This document shows, piece after piece, positions 22,949-30,574 of a DNA stretch of 31,097 nucleotides. Below the pieces are notes generated by a model that was not told the origin of the DNA, searched no databases, and saw only the letters and a program-made list of their open reading frames with translations. Positions within the stretch are counted from its first letter, which is position 1; the number at the start of each line of letters is the position of its first letter. The position numbers and the translations under genes are program-made. Origin of the DNA: an uncultured Prevotella sp. (GTDB lineage Bacteria; Bacteroidota; Bacteroidia; Bacteroidales; Bacteroidaceae). Location of the stretch: positions 1 through 31,097 of the forward strand of contig CAJKDU010000026.1 in NCBI GenBank assembly GCA_905198745.1, written 5' to 3'.

Positions 22949-24304
22949 ATGGACCATAAAAATCTGAAATACAAAATATGCACCGGTTGCGACCGCGGAC
23001 TCTGCAAAAGAGGATGCGGCAGGCAAGACCGTCAGCTCAACACCTATGACTGGCTCGCTGACGTGCCCGGCAACGCACAAAGCACAGATTTGGTGGAGGT
23101 ACAATTCAAAAATACCCGAAAGGGCTACTACCACAATGTGAACGGACTCGATCTGAAAAAGGGCGACATCGTGGCGGTAGAAGCAAGTCCCGGTCATGAC
23201 ATCGGCGTGGTGACTCTGACCGGTGAGCTCGTGAAACTGCAAATCAAAAAGGCAAATCTGCGCTCTGCCGACGACATCAAGCGCATCTACCGACTCGCGA
23301 AACAGGTGGACATGGACAAATACCACGAAGCCAAAAGCAGGGAGCAGGGCACCATGATACAAAGCAGGCAAATTGCCAAAGACCTCGGCCTGCAGATGAA
23401 GATAGGCGACGTGGAATACCAAGGCGACGGCAACAAAGCCATATTCTACTACATAGCCGATGAGCGTGTGGACTTCCGTCAGCTCATCAAGGTGCTCGCC
23501 GAGACCTTTCACGTGAGAATAGAGATGAAGCAGATTGGTGCACGTCAGGAGGCAGGACGCATCGGCGGCACCGGTCCCTGCGGACGTGAACTATGTTGCG
23601 CTACATGGATGAAGAACTTTGTGAGCGTGAGCACCAATGCTGCACGGTTTCAGGACATCTCGCTCAACCCTCAGAAACTCGCCGGAATGTGCGCCAAGCT
23701 GAAGTGCTGCCTCAACTACGAAGTCGACCAGTATGTGGAAGCCAGCCGCAAGATGCCCAGCAAGGAAATTGTCCTCCAAACCAAGGACAGCGACTATTAT
23801 CTCTTCAAAACCGACATACTGGCGGGACTCGTCACCTACTCTACTGACAAGAACCTGGCTGCCAACCTCGAGACCATCAGCAACAAGCGTGCCATGGAAA
23901 TCATCGAGATGAACAAGCAGGGCGAAAAACCACTCTCATTGGAAGAGGACGGAAAGGTGAAAGAGCCACAGAAGCCCGTAGACTTGCTTGCAGGAGAAAG
24001 CATCACGCGTTTCGACAAGAAGAAAAAGAAGAAGAAACCGGCCCGACAAGGACGACCCGACAACCGTGAGTCCAAAGACAATCAACCAACCAAAGGCCAA
24101 CAGGAAAACGCCAAGCATCAGGATGGTCAGCAGCAAGGCGACCAACCCAAACGCGAGAAGAGGCCTCGCGGCGAACGGCCACAGCGCGGTGACGGTAAGC
24201 CACGTAAGCCACGACAGGAAGGAAAACCGCGTGCTCCACGACCTCCACGCAAGGAAGATGGAGAGCCCAAGGAAAACAAGCCACAAGCAAATGAAAGCAA
24301 GTAG
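22949..24304 (+). CDS. ricT: PSP1-domain protein, RicT/YaaT family
   Basis: Cytoplasmic protein related to Bacillus RicT (YaaT), part of an iron-sulfur regulatory complex acting on RNA maturation; its role in Bacteroidetes is not established. N-terminal cysteines lie in 'ICTGCDRGLCKRGCGRQ'. The PSP1 core includes 'EVQFKNTRKGYYHN' and 'YYIADERVDFRQLIKVLAE'. The family signature is GPCGRELCCATW, with 'GMCAKLKCCLNYE' downstream. From about residue 350 there is a long Lys/Arg/Pro/Gln-rich low-complexity tail (KKKKKKP, then RGERPQRGDGKPRKPR-type repeats) that is probably disordered and may bind nucleic acid. The 451-aa length owes much to this tail. The gene overlaps gldH by 14 bp. Confidence 0.9.
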   Translation: MDHKNLKYKICTGCDRGLCKRGCGRQDRQLNTYDWLADVPGNAQSTDLVEVQFKNTRKGYYHNVNGLDLKKGDIVAVEASPGHDIGVVTLTGELVKLQIKKANLRSADDIKRIYRLAKQVDMDKYHEAKSREQGTMIQSRQIAKDLGLQMKIGDVEYQGDGNKAIFYYIADERVDFRQLIKVLAETFHVRIEMKQIGARQEAGRIGGTGPCGRELCCATWMKNFVSVSTNAARFQDISLNPQKLAGMCAKLKCCLNYEVDQYVEASRKMPSKEIVLQTKDSDYYLFKTDILAGLVTYSTDKNLAANLETISNKRAMEIIEMNKQGEKPLSLEEDGKVKEPQKPVDLLAGESITRFDKKKKKKKPARQGRPDNRESKDNQPTKGQQENAKHQDGQQQGDQPKREKRPRGERPQRGDGKPRKPRQEGKPRAPRPPRKEDGEPKENKPQANESK

Positions 24305-24755
24305 AGTTTTCATAGCCATCCTACTCATGACGCTCATCACGGCATGCGAAAGCAAGGTGGTCTACGACAAATACAACGATACGCCCGTGGCAGGTTGGAA
24401 CAAGGCCGATTTGCTCAACTTCAACATTCCACCAGTAGACACTACGGGCAATTACGACATAGAGGGTGGGCTCCGCATCAACGGGGCCTTCCCCTTCATG
24501 AGTCTCACCCTCATCGTCAACACCACCATCGTGCCGCGCAACATCACCCAAAGCGACACCATTACTTGCCAAACAATAGGCAAGTCAGGTAAACCGGTGG
24601 GACAGGGAGTGAACTTCTTTCAAACACGTTTTCCCATCAAGCAACTTCAGTTGGAAAAGGGCGATTCACTCCACATCACCATCAGACACGACATGCGGCG
24701 TGAAGACTTGCCCGGCATTCTCAATGTGGGCATAAGTCTGGAACACGACAACTGA
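24291..24755 (+). CDS. gldH: GldH-like gliding-motility lipoprotein
   Basis: Small lipoprotein of the Bacteroidetes gliding/type IX secretion gene set, kept in many non-gliding members. The start at 24291 overlaps the end of ricT by 14 bp. The lipoprotein signal peptide has lipobox LITAC with Cys19. The mature part is a beta-rich GldH domain ('YDKYNDTPVAGWNKAD', 'GQGVNFFQTRFPIKQLQLEKGDSL'). At 154 aa it matches the family length. The ricT-gldH pairing is itself supporting context. What GldH does in a presumably non-motile species is unknown. Confidence 0.88.
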   Translation: MKASRVFIAILLMTLITACESKVVYDKYNDTPVAGWNKADLLNFNIPPVDTTGNYDIEGGLRINGAFPFMSLTLIVNTTIVPRNITQSDTITCQTIGKSGKPVGQGVNFFQTRFPIKQLQLEKGDSLHITIRHDMRREDLPGILNVGISLEHDN

Positions 24756-24790
24756 CGCATCAAAACAACAATCACCTATATAATACAGTT

Positions 24791-25843
24791 ATGCACATAC
24801 TGAACAAACGAATCAAAAGTCTGCTGGCGCTTACCATAGCGGCAGTGGTCATCATCGGCTTGTCGGCATTCAAGAAAGACAAGACCATCACAATCTTCAC
24901 CATCGGCGACTCCACAATGGCCAACAAGCCCATCGCCAACGGTAATATGGAACGCGGTTGGGGCATGATGCTCCAGGACTGCTTCACCGAGGATATACGT
25001 GTGGACAACCACGCACAGAACGGCCGCTCGTCGAAGTCATTCATCAACGGCGGACTTTGGCAGCCCGTGCTCGACCGCATCAAGCCGGGCGACTACGTGT
25101 TCATCCAGTTTGGCCACAACGACGAGAAGCCCAAGGCCGACCGCCACACAGACCCGGGATCTACCTTCGACGATAACCTGCGTAAATTCGTGCGCGAGAC
25201 GCGTGAACGTGGTGGCATACCCGTGTTGTTCAACGCTGTGGTGCGCCGCATCTTCTACTACGAATCTGGACAGTATCTCCAAGCCACTTCGGGCAAAGAC
25301 ATCGAGGATGAGGCACTGCGAAAGAGTACCAATGCTAAGGACGGCGGCAAGATTGTGGAGGGCGACACACTCGTGGACACTCATGGAGCATACCTGCTAT
25401 CTCCACGCAATGTGGCAAAAGAAATGAACGTGCCGTTCGTTGATGCCAACAAGATCACCCACGACCTCGAACAAGGTCTCGGTCCCGTGACATCACGCAA
25501 GTTGCACATGTGGTATCTGCCGGGCGAAAACCCAGCCATTCCCAAAGGCCGCAAGGACAACACGCATTACAACGTGTATGGTGCAAGAAAGGTTTCATCA
25601 CTCTTGGCTGATGCCGTTGCCAAGGAAGTACCGGCACTGAAAAAGTACGTGCGCCACTACGACCTGGTTGTAGCCAAGAACGGATGGGGCGACTATTTCG
25701 ACTTGCAGGAAGCCGTGAATGCAGCCCCCACAGGCAAGAAAACCACCATTCTCGTGTGCGAGGGCACATGGAAAAAGCCGGTCATCGGCAAGGGAAAGAA
25801 AATAAAACTGGTGCTCAGAAGTGACGCCAAGCTTGAGAAATAA
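24791..25843 (+). CDS. CE12-like rhamnogalacturonan acetylesterase (SGNH) with a truncated pectin methylesterase domain
   Basis: SGNH-fold esterase likely to remove acetyl groups from rhamnogalacturonan. An N-terminal hydrophobic segment (about residues 8-27) should export or anchor it. Block I is TIGDSTMANK with nucleophile Ser41, block III is 'FIQFGHNDEKP', and block V is DNTHYNVYGA with Asp256 and His259. All SGNH catalytic residues are present. From Asp291 the sequence changes to 'DLVVAKNGWGDYFDLQEAVN', the start of a CE8 pectin methylesterase beta-helix, and it stops after about 60 residues at residue 350. No CE8 catalytic Asp residues are included. The stop is followed 29 bp later by a clean terminator. 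It starts 35 bp after gldH, so it may share that transcript. Confidence 0.88.
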   Translation: MHILNKRIKSLLALTIAAVVIIGLSAFKKDKTITIFTIGDSTMANKPIANGNMERGWGMMLQDCFTEDIRVDNHAQNGRSSKSFINGGLWQPVLDRIKPGDYVFIQFGHNDEKPKADRHTDPGSTFDDNLRKFVRETRERGGIPVLFNAVVRRIFYYESGQYLQATSGKDIEDEALRKSTNAKDGGKIVEGDTLVDTHGAYLLSPRNVAKEMNVPFVDANKITHDLEQGLGPVTSRKLHMWYLPGENPAIPKGRKDNTHYNVYGARKVSSLLADAVAKEVPALKKYVRHYDLVVAKNGWGDYFDLQEAVNAAPTGKKTTILVCEGTWKKPVIGKGKKIKLVLRSDAKLEK

Positions 25844-25872
25844 GCATTCTGTGCATGAATGTTGCTAAGAAA

Positions 25873-25904
25873 AAAAGGAGTTGCCCTCTCGGACAACTCC
25901 TTTT
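25873..25904. terminator. Bidirectional rho-independent terminator
   Basis: AAAAGGAGTTG (25873-25883) pairs with CAACTCCTTTT (25894-25904) around a 10-nt loop. A-runs and T-runs on both sides serve the convergent esterase and WG-like genes. Confidence 0.88.
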
Positions 25905-25917
25905 CGTTTGTGTGTTT

Positions 25918-26595
25918 TTATAGTCTTATAAAGTTATAGTCTTTGTCTATCAGTCCCGTGAAGCCATCGCGCGTGGCCTCGAAATAGGGATACTCGTCAC
26001 GCAGCGAGATGTCGTCGTAAACGAAGTCTGCCACCACCGTATCGTGATAATCGGGAAGGATGAGTCCCATTTTACCGTCCTTCTGTGCAATGATGGGCAT
26101 CACACAAAGGTCATCCACGTAGGTGTATATCGTGCGAAGAAAGTCGTAGCGCGGCTGTACGAGCACTCTGCCCGAATGATCCTTGATGCCAAACTTTCCG
26201 TTTTCCTCAAACACCGTATGATACTGAATGTATTTACTCTTGATGCGGTTCAGGTAGTACACCATTTTTCGCTTGTCGTTCACGAGCGTAAGCAGGTAGT
26301 CGAACGTGTCGCAATAGTTGGCCATGGCACGTGTGAGCACTATCTTGAAATCAAGACCGCTGATGGCCTTGCGGTTCAGATCTATATATCTGGCTATGGC
26401 ATCCTCTTTCTGCGCTATGGTCAGCGAGGAGAGTTGTTCCTCGAACTTGAGCATAATCTGCTTGCTCCCCGACATGCCCTTGATATAGCGGTGAATCTGC
26501 CTGCCCATCTCGTCACACACGAACTTATCGATTTGCTGCTGTTCTATTGAATCTTCATATTCAGCATCGAAATTCTCAACAGTTATCTTTTTCAT
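25918..26595 (-). CDS. WG-repeat-like protein of unknown function
   Basis: A 225-aa protein without signal peptide or membrane segment, so probably cytoplasmic. The N-terminal half is helical and charged, without a family I recognise ('IEQQQIDKFVCDEMGRQIHR', 'QIMLKFEEQLSSLTIAQKED'). The C-terminal half has three repeats resembling WG/KWG beta units: 'ENGKFGIKDHSGRVLVQPRY', 'KDGKMGLILPDYHDTVVADF' and 'RDGFTGLIDKDYNFI'. The usual Trp is replaced by Phe, Met or Thr. It is a single-gene unit convergent with the esterase, with a strong promoter and an unusually clear ribosome binding site. Its presence between two pectin esterases need not mean a shared function. Confidence 0.7.
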   Translation of the reverse strand: MKKITVENFDAEYEDSIEQQQIDKFVCDEMGRQIHRYIKGMSGSKQIMLKFEEQLSSLTIAQKEDAIARYIDLNRKAISGLDFKIVLTRAMANYCDTFDYLLTLVNDKRKMVYYLNRIKSKYIQYHTVFEENGKFGIKDHSGRVLVQPRYDFLRTIYTYVDDLCVMPIIAQKDGKMGLILPDYHDTVVADFVYDDISLRDEYPYFEATRDGFTGLIDKDYNFIRL

Positions 26596-26603
26596 GATTA
26601 AGT

Positions 26604-26609
26604 CCTCCG
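26604..26609 (-). promoter_or_regulatory. Shine-Dalgarno site of the WG-like gene
   Basis: CGGAGG on the minus strand, 8 nt before the ATG at 26595. Such a clear site is rare in this window and supports the start chosen. Confidence 0.6.
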
Positions 26610-26639
26610 ATTAACAATTGGTATGCTTTTCCACATCGA

Positions 26640-26670
26640 CAAAGGTAATGCTATTTGAAGACAAAACAAA
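26640..26670 (-). promoter_or_regulatory. Promoter of the WG-like gene
   Basis: On the minus strand TTTG (plus 26667-26670), 19 bp, then TACCTTTG (plus 26640-26647), a consensus match. The leader is about 40 nt. Confidence 0.7.
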
Positions 26671-26744
26671 ATAAATCCGGTACTATTTGTACGATATGGC
26701 GAATTTTTGTACAGCTATGCCCGGGGTCTTAGACAAATCTTATG

Positions 26745-26752
26745 TAATTTTG
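26745..26752 (+). promoter_or_regulatory. -7 element for the second esterase/GH2 operon
   Basis: TAATTTTG, 28 bp before the start codon at 26781. No TTTG lies at the ideal upstream distance, which may mean that an activator is needed. Confidence 0.5.
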
Positions 26753-26780
26753 CGAACAGAATAAATCAATACCCAAAACA

Positions 26781-28031
26781 ATGAAGAAATACGCAAAACT
26801 ACTCCTGTCGGGTGCCCTTCTGGCACTGACGCCCATGGCCAGCTCGGCACAAACGTTCGACCTGACCAAGCAACAACCCACTTATTCCGATGCCACAGGC
26901 TATGGTTACGACCTCACTGACATCACGGCAGCAAAAGGCAACAAATCGTTTTTCTACTCGGTCAAGATTCCCGACGGCAACTACCTGGTCAAGGTGACAC
27001 TCGGATCGAAGAAGAAAGCAGGCAGCACTGTGGTGCGTGCCGAAGCGCGCCGTCTGTTGTTGGAAGAGACAAAGACCAAGAAGGGCGAACTGAAGACGGT
27101 GGAGTTTGTTCTCAACAAACGTTCCCCGGAGATAGATTCCAGAAAATCGGTCAAGTTGAAGCCACGTGAGAAGAACGGGCACTTCAGTTGGGACGACCGC
27201 CTCACGCTTGAATTCACGGGTTCAGCCCCCGTGGTGAGCAAGATTGAAGTGACACCCGACAACCACGCTACAACACTCTTCCTCTGCGGCAATTCCACCG
27301 TTGTTGACCAGGCCTTTGAGCCATACGCCAGCTGGGGCCAAATGATTCCCCGGTGGTTCAACACCAATATCGCCATTTCCAACCAAGCCGAAAGCGGCCT
27401 CACCGCAGGCTCGTTCATAGCCCAAAACCGTCTCGACAAGGTGCTCTCCATGATGAAGAAGGGCGACTATGTGTTCTGTGAGTTTGGCCACAACGACCAA
27501 AAGGAGCACCGACCGGGCGACGGAGCATGGTACAACTTCGTGCACAACCTGAAGATTTTCATTGACAACGTGCGCAAGAAAGGTGGCAACATCGTGTTCA
27601 TCACACCTACACAACGCCGCAAGTTCGATAGCACAAACACCAAAATCGAAGAAACCCACGGCGACTATCCCGATGCCATGCGTGCCGTGGCAAAGCGCGA
27701 GAAGGTGCCTGTCATCGAGCTGCACGACATGACCCGTACTTTCTTTGAAACACTCGGTTATGAAAACAGCACCAAGGCACTGGTTCACTATCCTGCCAAC
27801 ACTTATCCTGGACAGACCAAAGCGTTGGCCGACAACACCCACTTCAACCCCTATGGTGCCTACGAGGTGGCAAAAATGGTCGTGATGGGCATGAAGCAAC
27901 TCGACTTGCCCATCGTGAAAGACCTTCGTCCCGACTGGAAAGACTATTCGCCCGCACAGCCCGACGACTTCACTAAGTTCGTATGGTACACCTCTGTCAA
28001 GTCTGACGTCACCAAACCTGACGGCAACTGA
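26781..28031 (+). CDS. CE12-like SGNH esterase with N-terminal beta domain
   Basis: Second predicted rhamnogalacturonan acetylesterase. Residues 1-23 are a signal peptide (ending MASSAQ). Residues about 24-160 form a beta-rich, carbohydrate-binding-like domain ('KSFFYSVKIPDGNYLVKVTLG', 'DDRLTLEFTG'). The catalytic SGNH domain has block I 'FLCGNSTVVDQ', where GNS replaces the usual GDS (Ser172). Block III is GHND (236-239), and the last block is DNTHFNPYGA with Asp351 and His354. The 416-aa length is consistent with this two-domain type. The GH2 gene follows 44 bp later and is probably co-transcribed. Export to the periplasm or surface is likely; substrate inferred from family and neighbours. 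Confidence 0.88.
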   Translation: MKKYAKLLLSGALLALTPMASSAQTFDLTKQQPTYSDATGYGYDLTDITAAKGNKSFFYSVKIPDGNYLVKVTLGSKKKAGSTVVRAEARRLLLEETKTKKGELKTVEFVLNKRSPEIDSRKSVKLKPREKNGHFSWDDRLTLEFTGSAPVVSKIEVTPDNHATTLFLCGNSTVVDQAFEPYASWGQMIPRWFNTNIAISNQAESGLTAGSFIAQNRLDKVLSMMKKGDYVFCEFGHNDQKEHRPGDGAWYNFVHNLKIFIDNVRKKGGNIVFITPTQRRKFDSTNTKIEETHGDYPDAMRAVAKREKVPVIELHDMTRTFFETLGYENSTKALVHYPANTYPGQTKALADNTHFNPYGAYEVAKMVVMGMKQLDLPIVKDLRPDWKDYSPAQPDDFTKFVWYTSVKSDVTKPDGN

Positions 28032-28075
28032 TAGTGTTCAGACCTTATCTAAAACACAACAAAAGAATAGCCGAA

Positions 28076-30466
28076 ATGTACAAACAAAATATTATCTTAT
28101 TTTCTGCGGCACTCCTCGGATGGCTGCCGCTTAATGCCTCAGTGCGCGACACCATCAGCATCGACCTGGGATGGCAATTTCATCGTGGCGATGTAAGTAT
28201 AAAACAGTTGGCAACAAGCCAAATGGAAACCGTAAACCTGCCGCACGATTTCCAGATTAGCCAACCATGGGTGGCTCCCGATGCTTCCGAGCGTCCCGAC
28301 AACAGTGATGCCGGAGCCAACGTGAAAAGCCGGCTCAGTCCACGAGGATTCAAGGAAATGGGCATCGGTTGGTATCGTTATACCCTAACCCCCAAGACAG
28401 AATGGAAGGGCAAGCGCATTATGCTCGACTTCCAAGGCATCATGTTGGTGGGCGACGTCTATCTGAACGGACAGCGTATAGGCGGTACGGACTACGGTTA
28501 TCTGGGTTTTGACATAGACATCACAGACAAGCTTAAGTTCGGCAGAGAAAACGAAATCGCCGTGAAAGCAGATACCCGTAACCCCAACAACTCACGTTGG
28601 TATACCGGTGGTGGTCTCTACCGCGACGTAAACCTCATCGTTACAGACGAGAATCTCTATTTCCCACGACACCCCCTTTTCATCCGCACTACCGACAACC
28701 GCAAGGTAGACATTCAGGCGGAAATCGTATGCCGCGGCAAACAGAAGTCGTTCCCTGTGGGCGTGAGAATACTTGACGCAGACGGAAAAGTGGTGGCAGA
28801 ACAGAAACAAGACATCAACTTTAACGCTAAATGGAGAGACCGAGAATATGCCCTACCAACCATCACACTCGAAGGCGCCAAGCTGTGGTCGTGCGAGACA
28901 CCTTATTTATATACAGCCGAGGTAACACTCTATCGTGAGGACGGAACCGTGGCAGACTGCATCAAGGAACCTTTCGGCGTGCGCACCGTGCAGTTCACGC
29001 CCGAACACGGACTACTGCTCAACGGAAAGAAAGTGCTGCTCAAGGGATGGGCCAACCACCACACCCTCGGAGCACTTGGCGCAGCAGCCTATCCACGCGC
29101 CATAGAAAAACGACTTAAACTGATGAAGGAGTTCGGATTCAACCACGTGCGCACCTCGCACAATCCCTACAGCGAAGATTTCCTCCGCTTATGCGATAAA
29201 TACGGACTGCTTGTGGTCGACGAGCTCTATGACAAGTGGCTCACCCAATATGCTGGCGGGCGTGTGGACTGGGCGGCACTCTGGCAGTATGACGTACCTG
29301 AGTTCGTGAAGCGTGACCGCAACCATCCGTCAGTAGTCCTGTGGAGTCTCGGCAACGAGTTGCAGCAATATTCCACCCTTCCGTTCAACGACTGGGGCGT
29401 GACGGCATACAAATTGCAGCGTGAACTTATCCATCGCTACGACGACACTCGCCTCACCACCGTGGCCATGCATCCGCGGTACCGCAGTCTGGAAACCGAC
29501 TCCATACCTGCTCCGCTCGCCATAGCGACAGACGTCAACTCCTACAACTACCGCTACATGTACTTCCCCGGCGACAGCCGCCGCTATCCCGAAAAGATGT
29601 TCTACCAAAGCGAAGCAAGCGTGGCTGCCATGGGTCCCAACTATTTCGGAATGAACCTCAACAAGGTGGTGGGCCTTGCCTATTGGGGAGCCATCGACTA
29701 TCTCGGCGAAAGCCAAGGATGGCCACTCAAGGGATGGAACAACGGTGTGTTCGACCTTTCATTGCAGCCCAAACCCAACGCCTACTTTGTAAAGAGTTTC
29801 TTCACTGACGTGCCCACCGTGCACATTGGCATCATAGAAAAGGGCAGCAAGAAGAAAATGTGGAACGGCATCAATGTGGGCACCGGCGACCTCTCGGAGT
29901 CGTGGAACCGCGAAGCAGGCAGCAAGGTGTCGCTCTACACCTATACCAACGGCGATGAGGTGGAACTGCTGGTCAACGGCAAGAGCTTAGGAAAGAAGCC
30001 TAACAGCACTACCCCGGAACGACGCAACCGAATAGAGTGGAAGGACGTAACCTATGAACCTGGCTACATAGAAGCCGTAGCCTACAAAAATGGCAAGATG
30101 ATAGCCCGACACAAGCTTGAGACTACGGGCAATGCCGTGGCACTCAAAGCCATTGCCGACCAGGAGAAGTGGCATGCCGACGGCAAAGACTTGCTCCATG
30201 TGCGTATTCTGGCTGTCGACAAGAAAGGCCGCCGAGTATGGGATGCCGGTGACAAACTCCGTTTTTCTGTCAGCGGCGATGCCAGCATCGTGGCTGTGGA
30301 CAACGGATTCATTGCCTCTGACGAACTCACCACCGGCAACGAGCGCAGTCTCTTCCAAGGCTCAGCCCTCGTCATACTGAGAGCCGGAACCAAGCCTGGT
30401 AAGGTGACACTCACCGTGGAAAGCGACAAGTACAAGACACAACAATTAAAGGTGAACACCTTATAA
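28076..30466 (+). CDS. Glycoside hydrolase family 2 beta-galactosidase-like enzyme
   Basis: Exported retaining glycosidase. The start at 28076 (MYKQN...) gives a proper signal peptide (about 1-21); an in-frame ATG at 28034 adds a charged stretch before it. Domains in order: GH2 sugar-binding ('IGWYRYTLTP', 'GDVYLNGQRIGGTDYGY'), immunoglobulin-like, TIM barrel ('GWANHHTLGALGAA', 'NHVRTSHNPYSEDFLRLCD'), then DUF4982-like and C-terminal Ig-like domains ('YTNGDEVELLVNGKSLGKKP'). The acid/base is Glu428 in 'LWSLGNELQ'; the nucleophile is Glu513 in 'FYQSEAS'. At 796 aa it fits Bacteroidetes GH2 enzymes of pectin loci. With CE12-type esterases next door it probably trims galactose or a related sugar from RG-I; beta-glucuronidase or other GH2 specificities cannot be excluded. 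Confidence 0.9.
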   Translation: MYKQNIILFSAALLGWLPLNASVRDTISIDLGWQFHRGDVSIKQLATSQMETVNLPHDFQISQPWVAPDASERPDNSDAGANVKSRLSPRGFKEMGIGWYRYTLTPKTEWKGKRIMLDFQGIMLVGDVYLNGQRIGGTDYGYLGFDIDITDKLKFGRENEIAVKADTRNPNNSRWYTGGGLYRDVNLIVTDENLYFPRHPLFIRTTDNRKVDIQAEIVCRGKQKSFPVGVRILDADGKVVAEQKQDINFNAKWRDREYALPTITLEGAKLWSCETPYLYTAEVTLYREDGTVADCIKEPFGVRTVQFTPEHGLLLNGKKVLLKGWANHHTLGALGAAAYPRAIEKRLKLMKEFGFNHVRTSHNPYSEDFLRLCDKYGLLVVDELYDKWLTQYAGGRVDWAALWQYDVPEFVKRDRNHPSVVLWSLGNELQQYSTLPFNDWGVTAYKLQRELIHRYDDTRLTTVAMHPRYRSLETDSIPAPLAIATDVNSYNYRYMYFPGDSRRYPEKMFYQSEASVAAMGPNYFGMNLNKVVGLAYWGAIDYLGESQGWPLKGWNNGVFDLSLQPKPNAYFVKSFFTDVPTVHIGIIEKGSKKKMWNGINVGTGDLSESWNREAGSKVSLYTYTNGDEVELLVNGKSLGKKPNSTTPERRNRIEWKDVTYEPGYIEAVAYKNGKMIARHKLETTGNAVALKAIADQEKWHADGKDLLHVRILAVDKKGRRVWDAGDKLRFSVSGDASIVAVDNGFIASDELTTGNERSLFQGSALVILRAGTKPGKVTLTVESDKYKTQQLKVNTL

Positions 30467-30574
30467 TATATATAACTGAAGTTTCCCACCCTCTTATTTC
30501 CTTAGGACATGACAAGCGGAAGCCTCATAACTGTCAGAAAGTAAAGGTATTTAACGTTTACATAAATTGTGTTG

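Noticed and set aside
30467..30574. Terminal inverted repeat of the IS remnant
   Set aside because: Only one end is in the window and no matching inverted sequence or target duplication can be shown.
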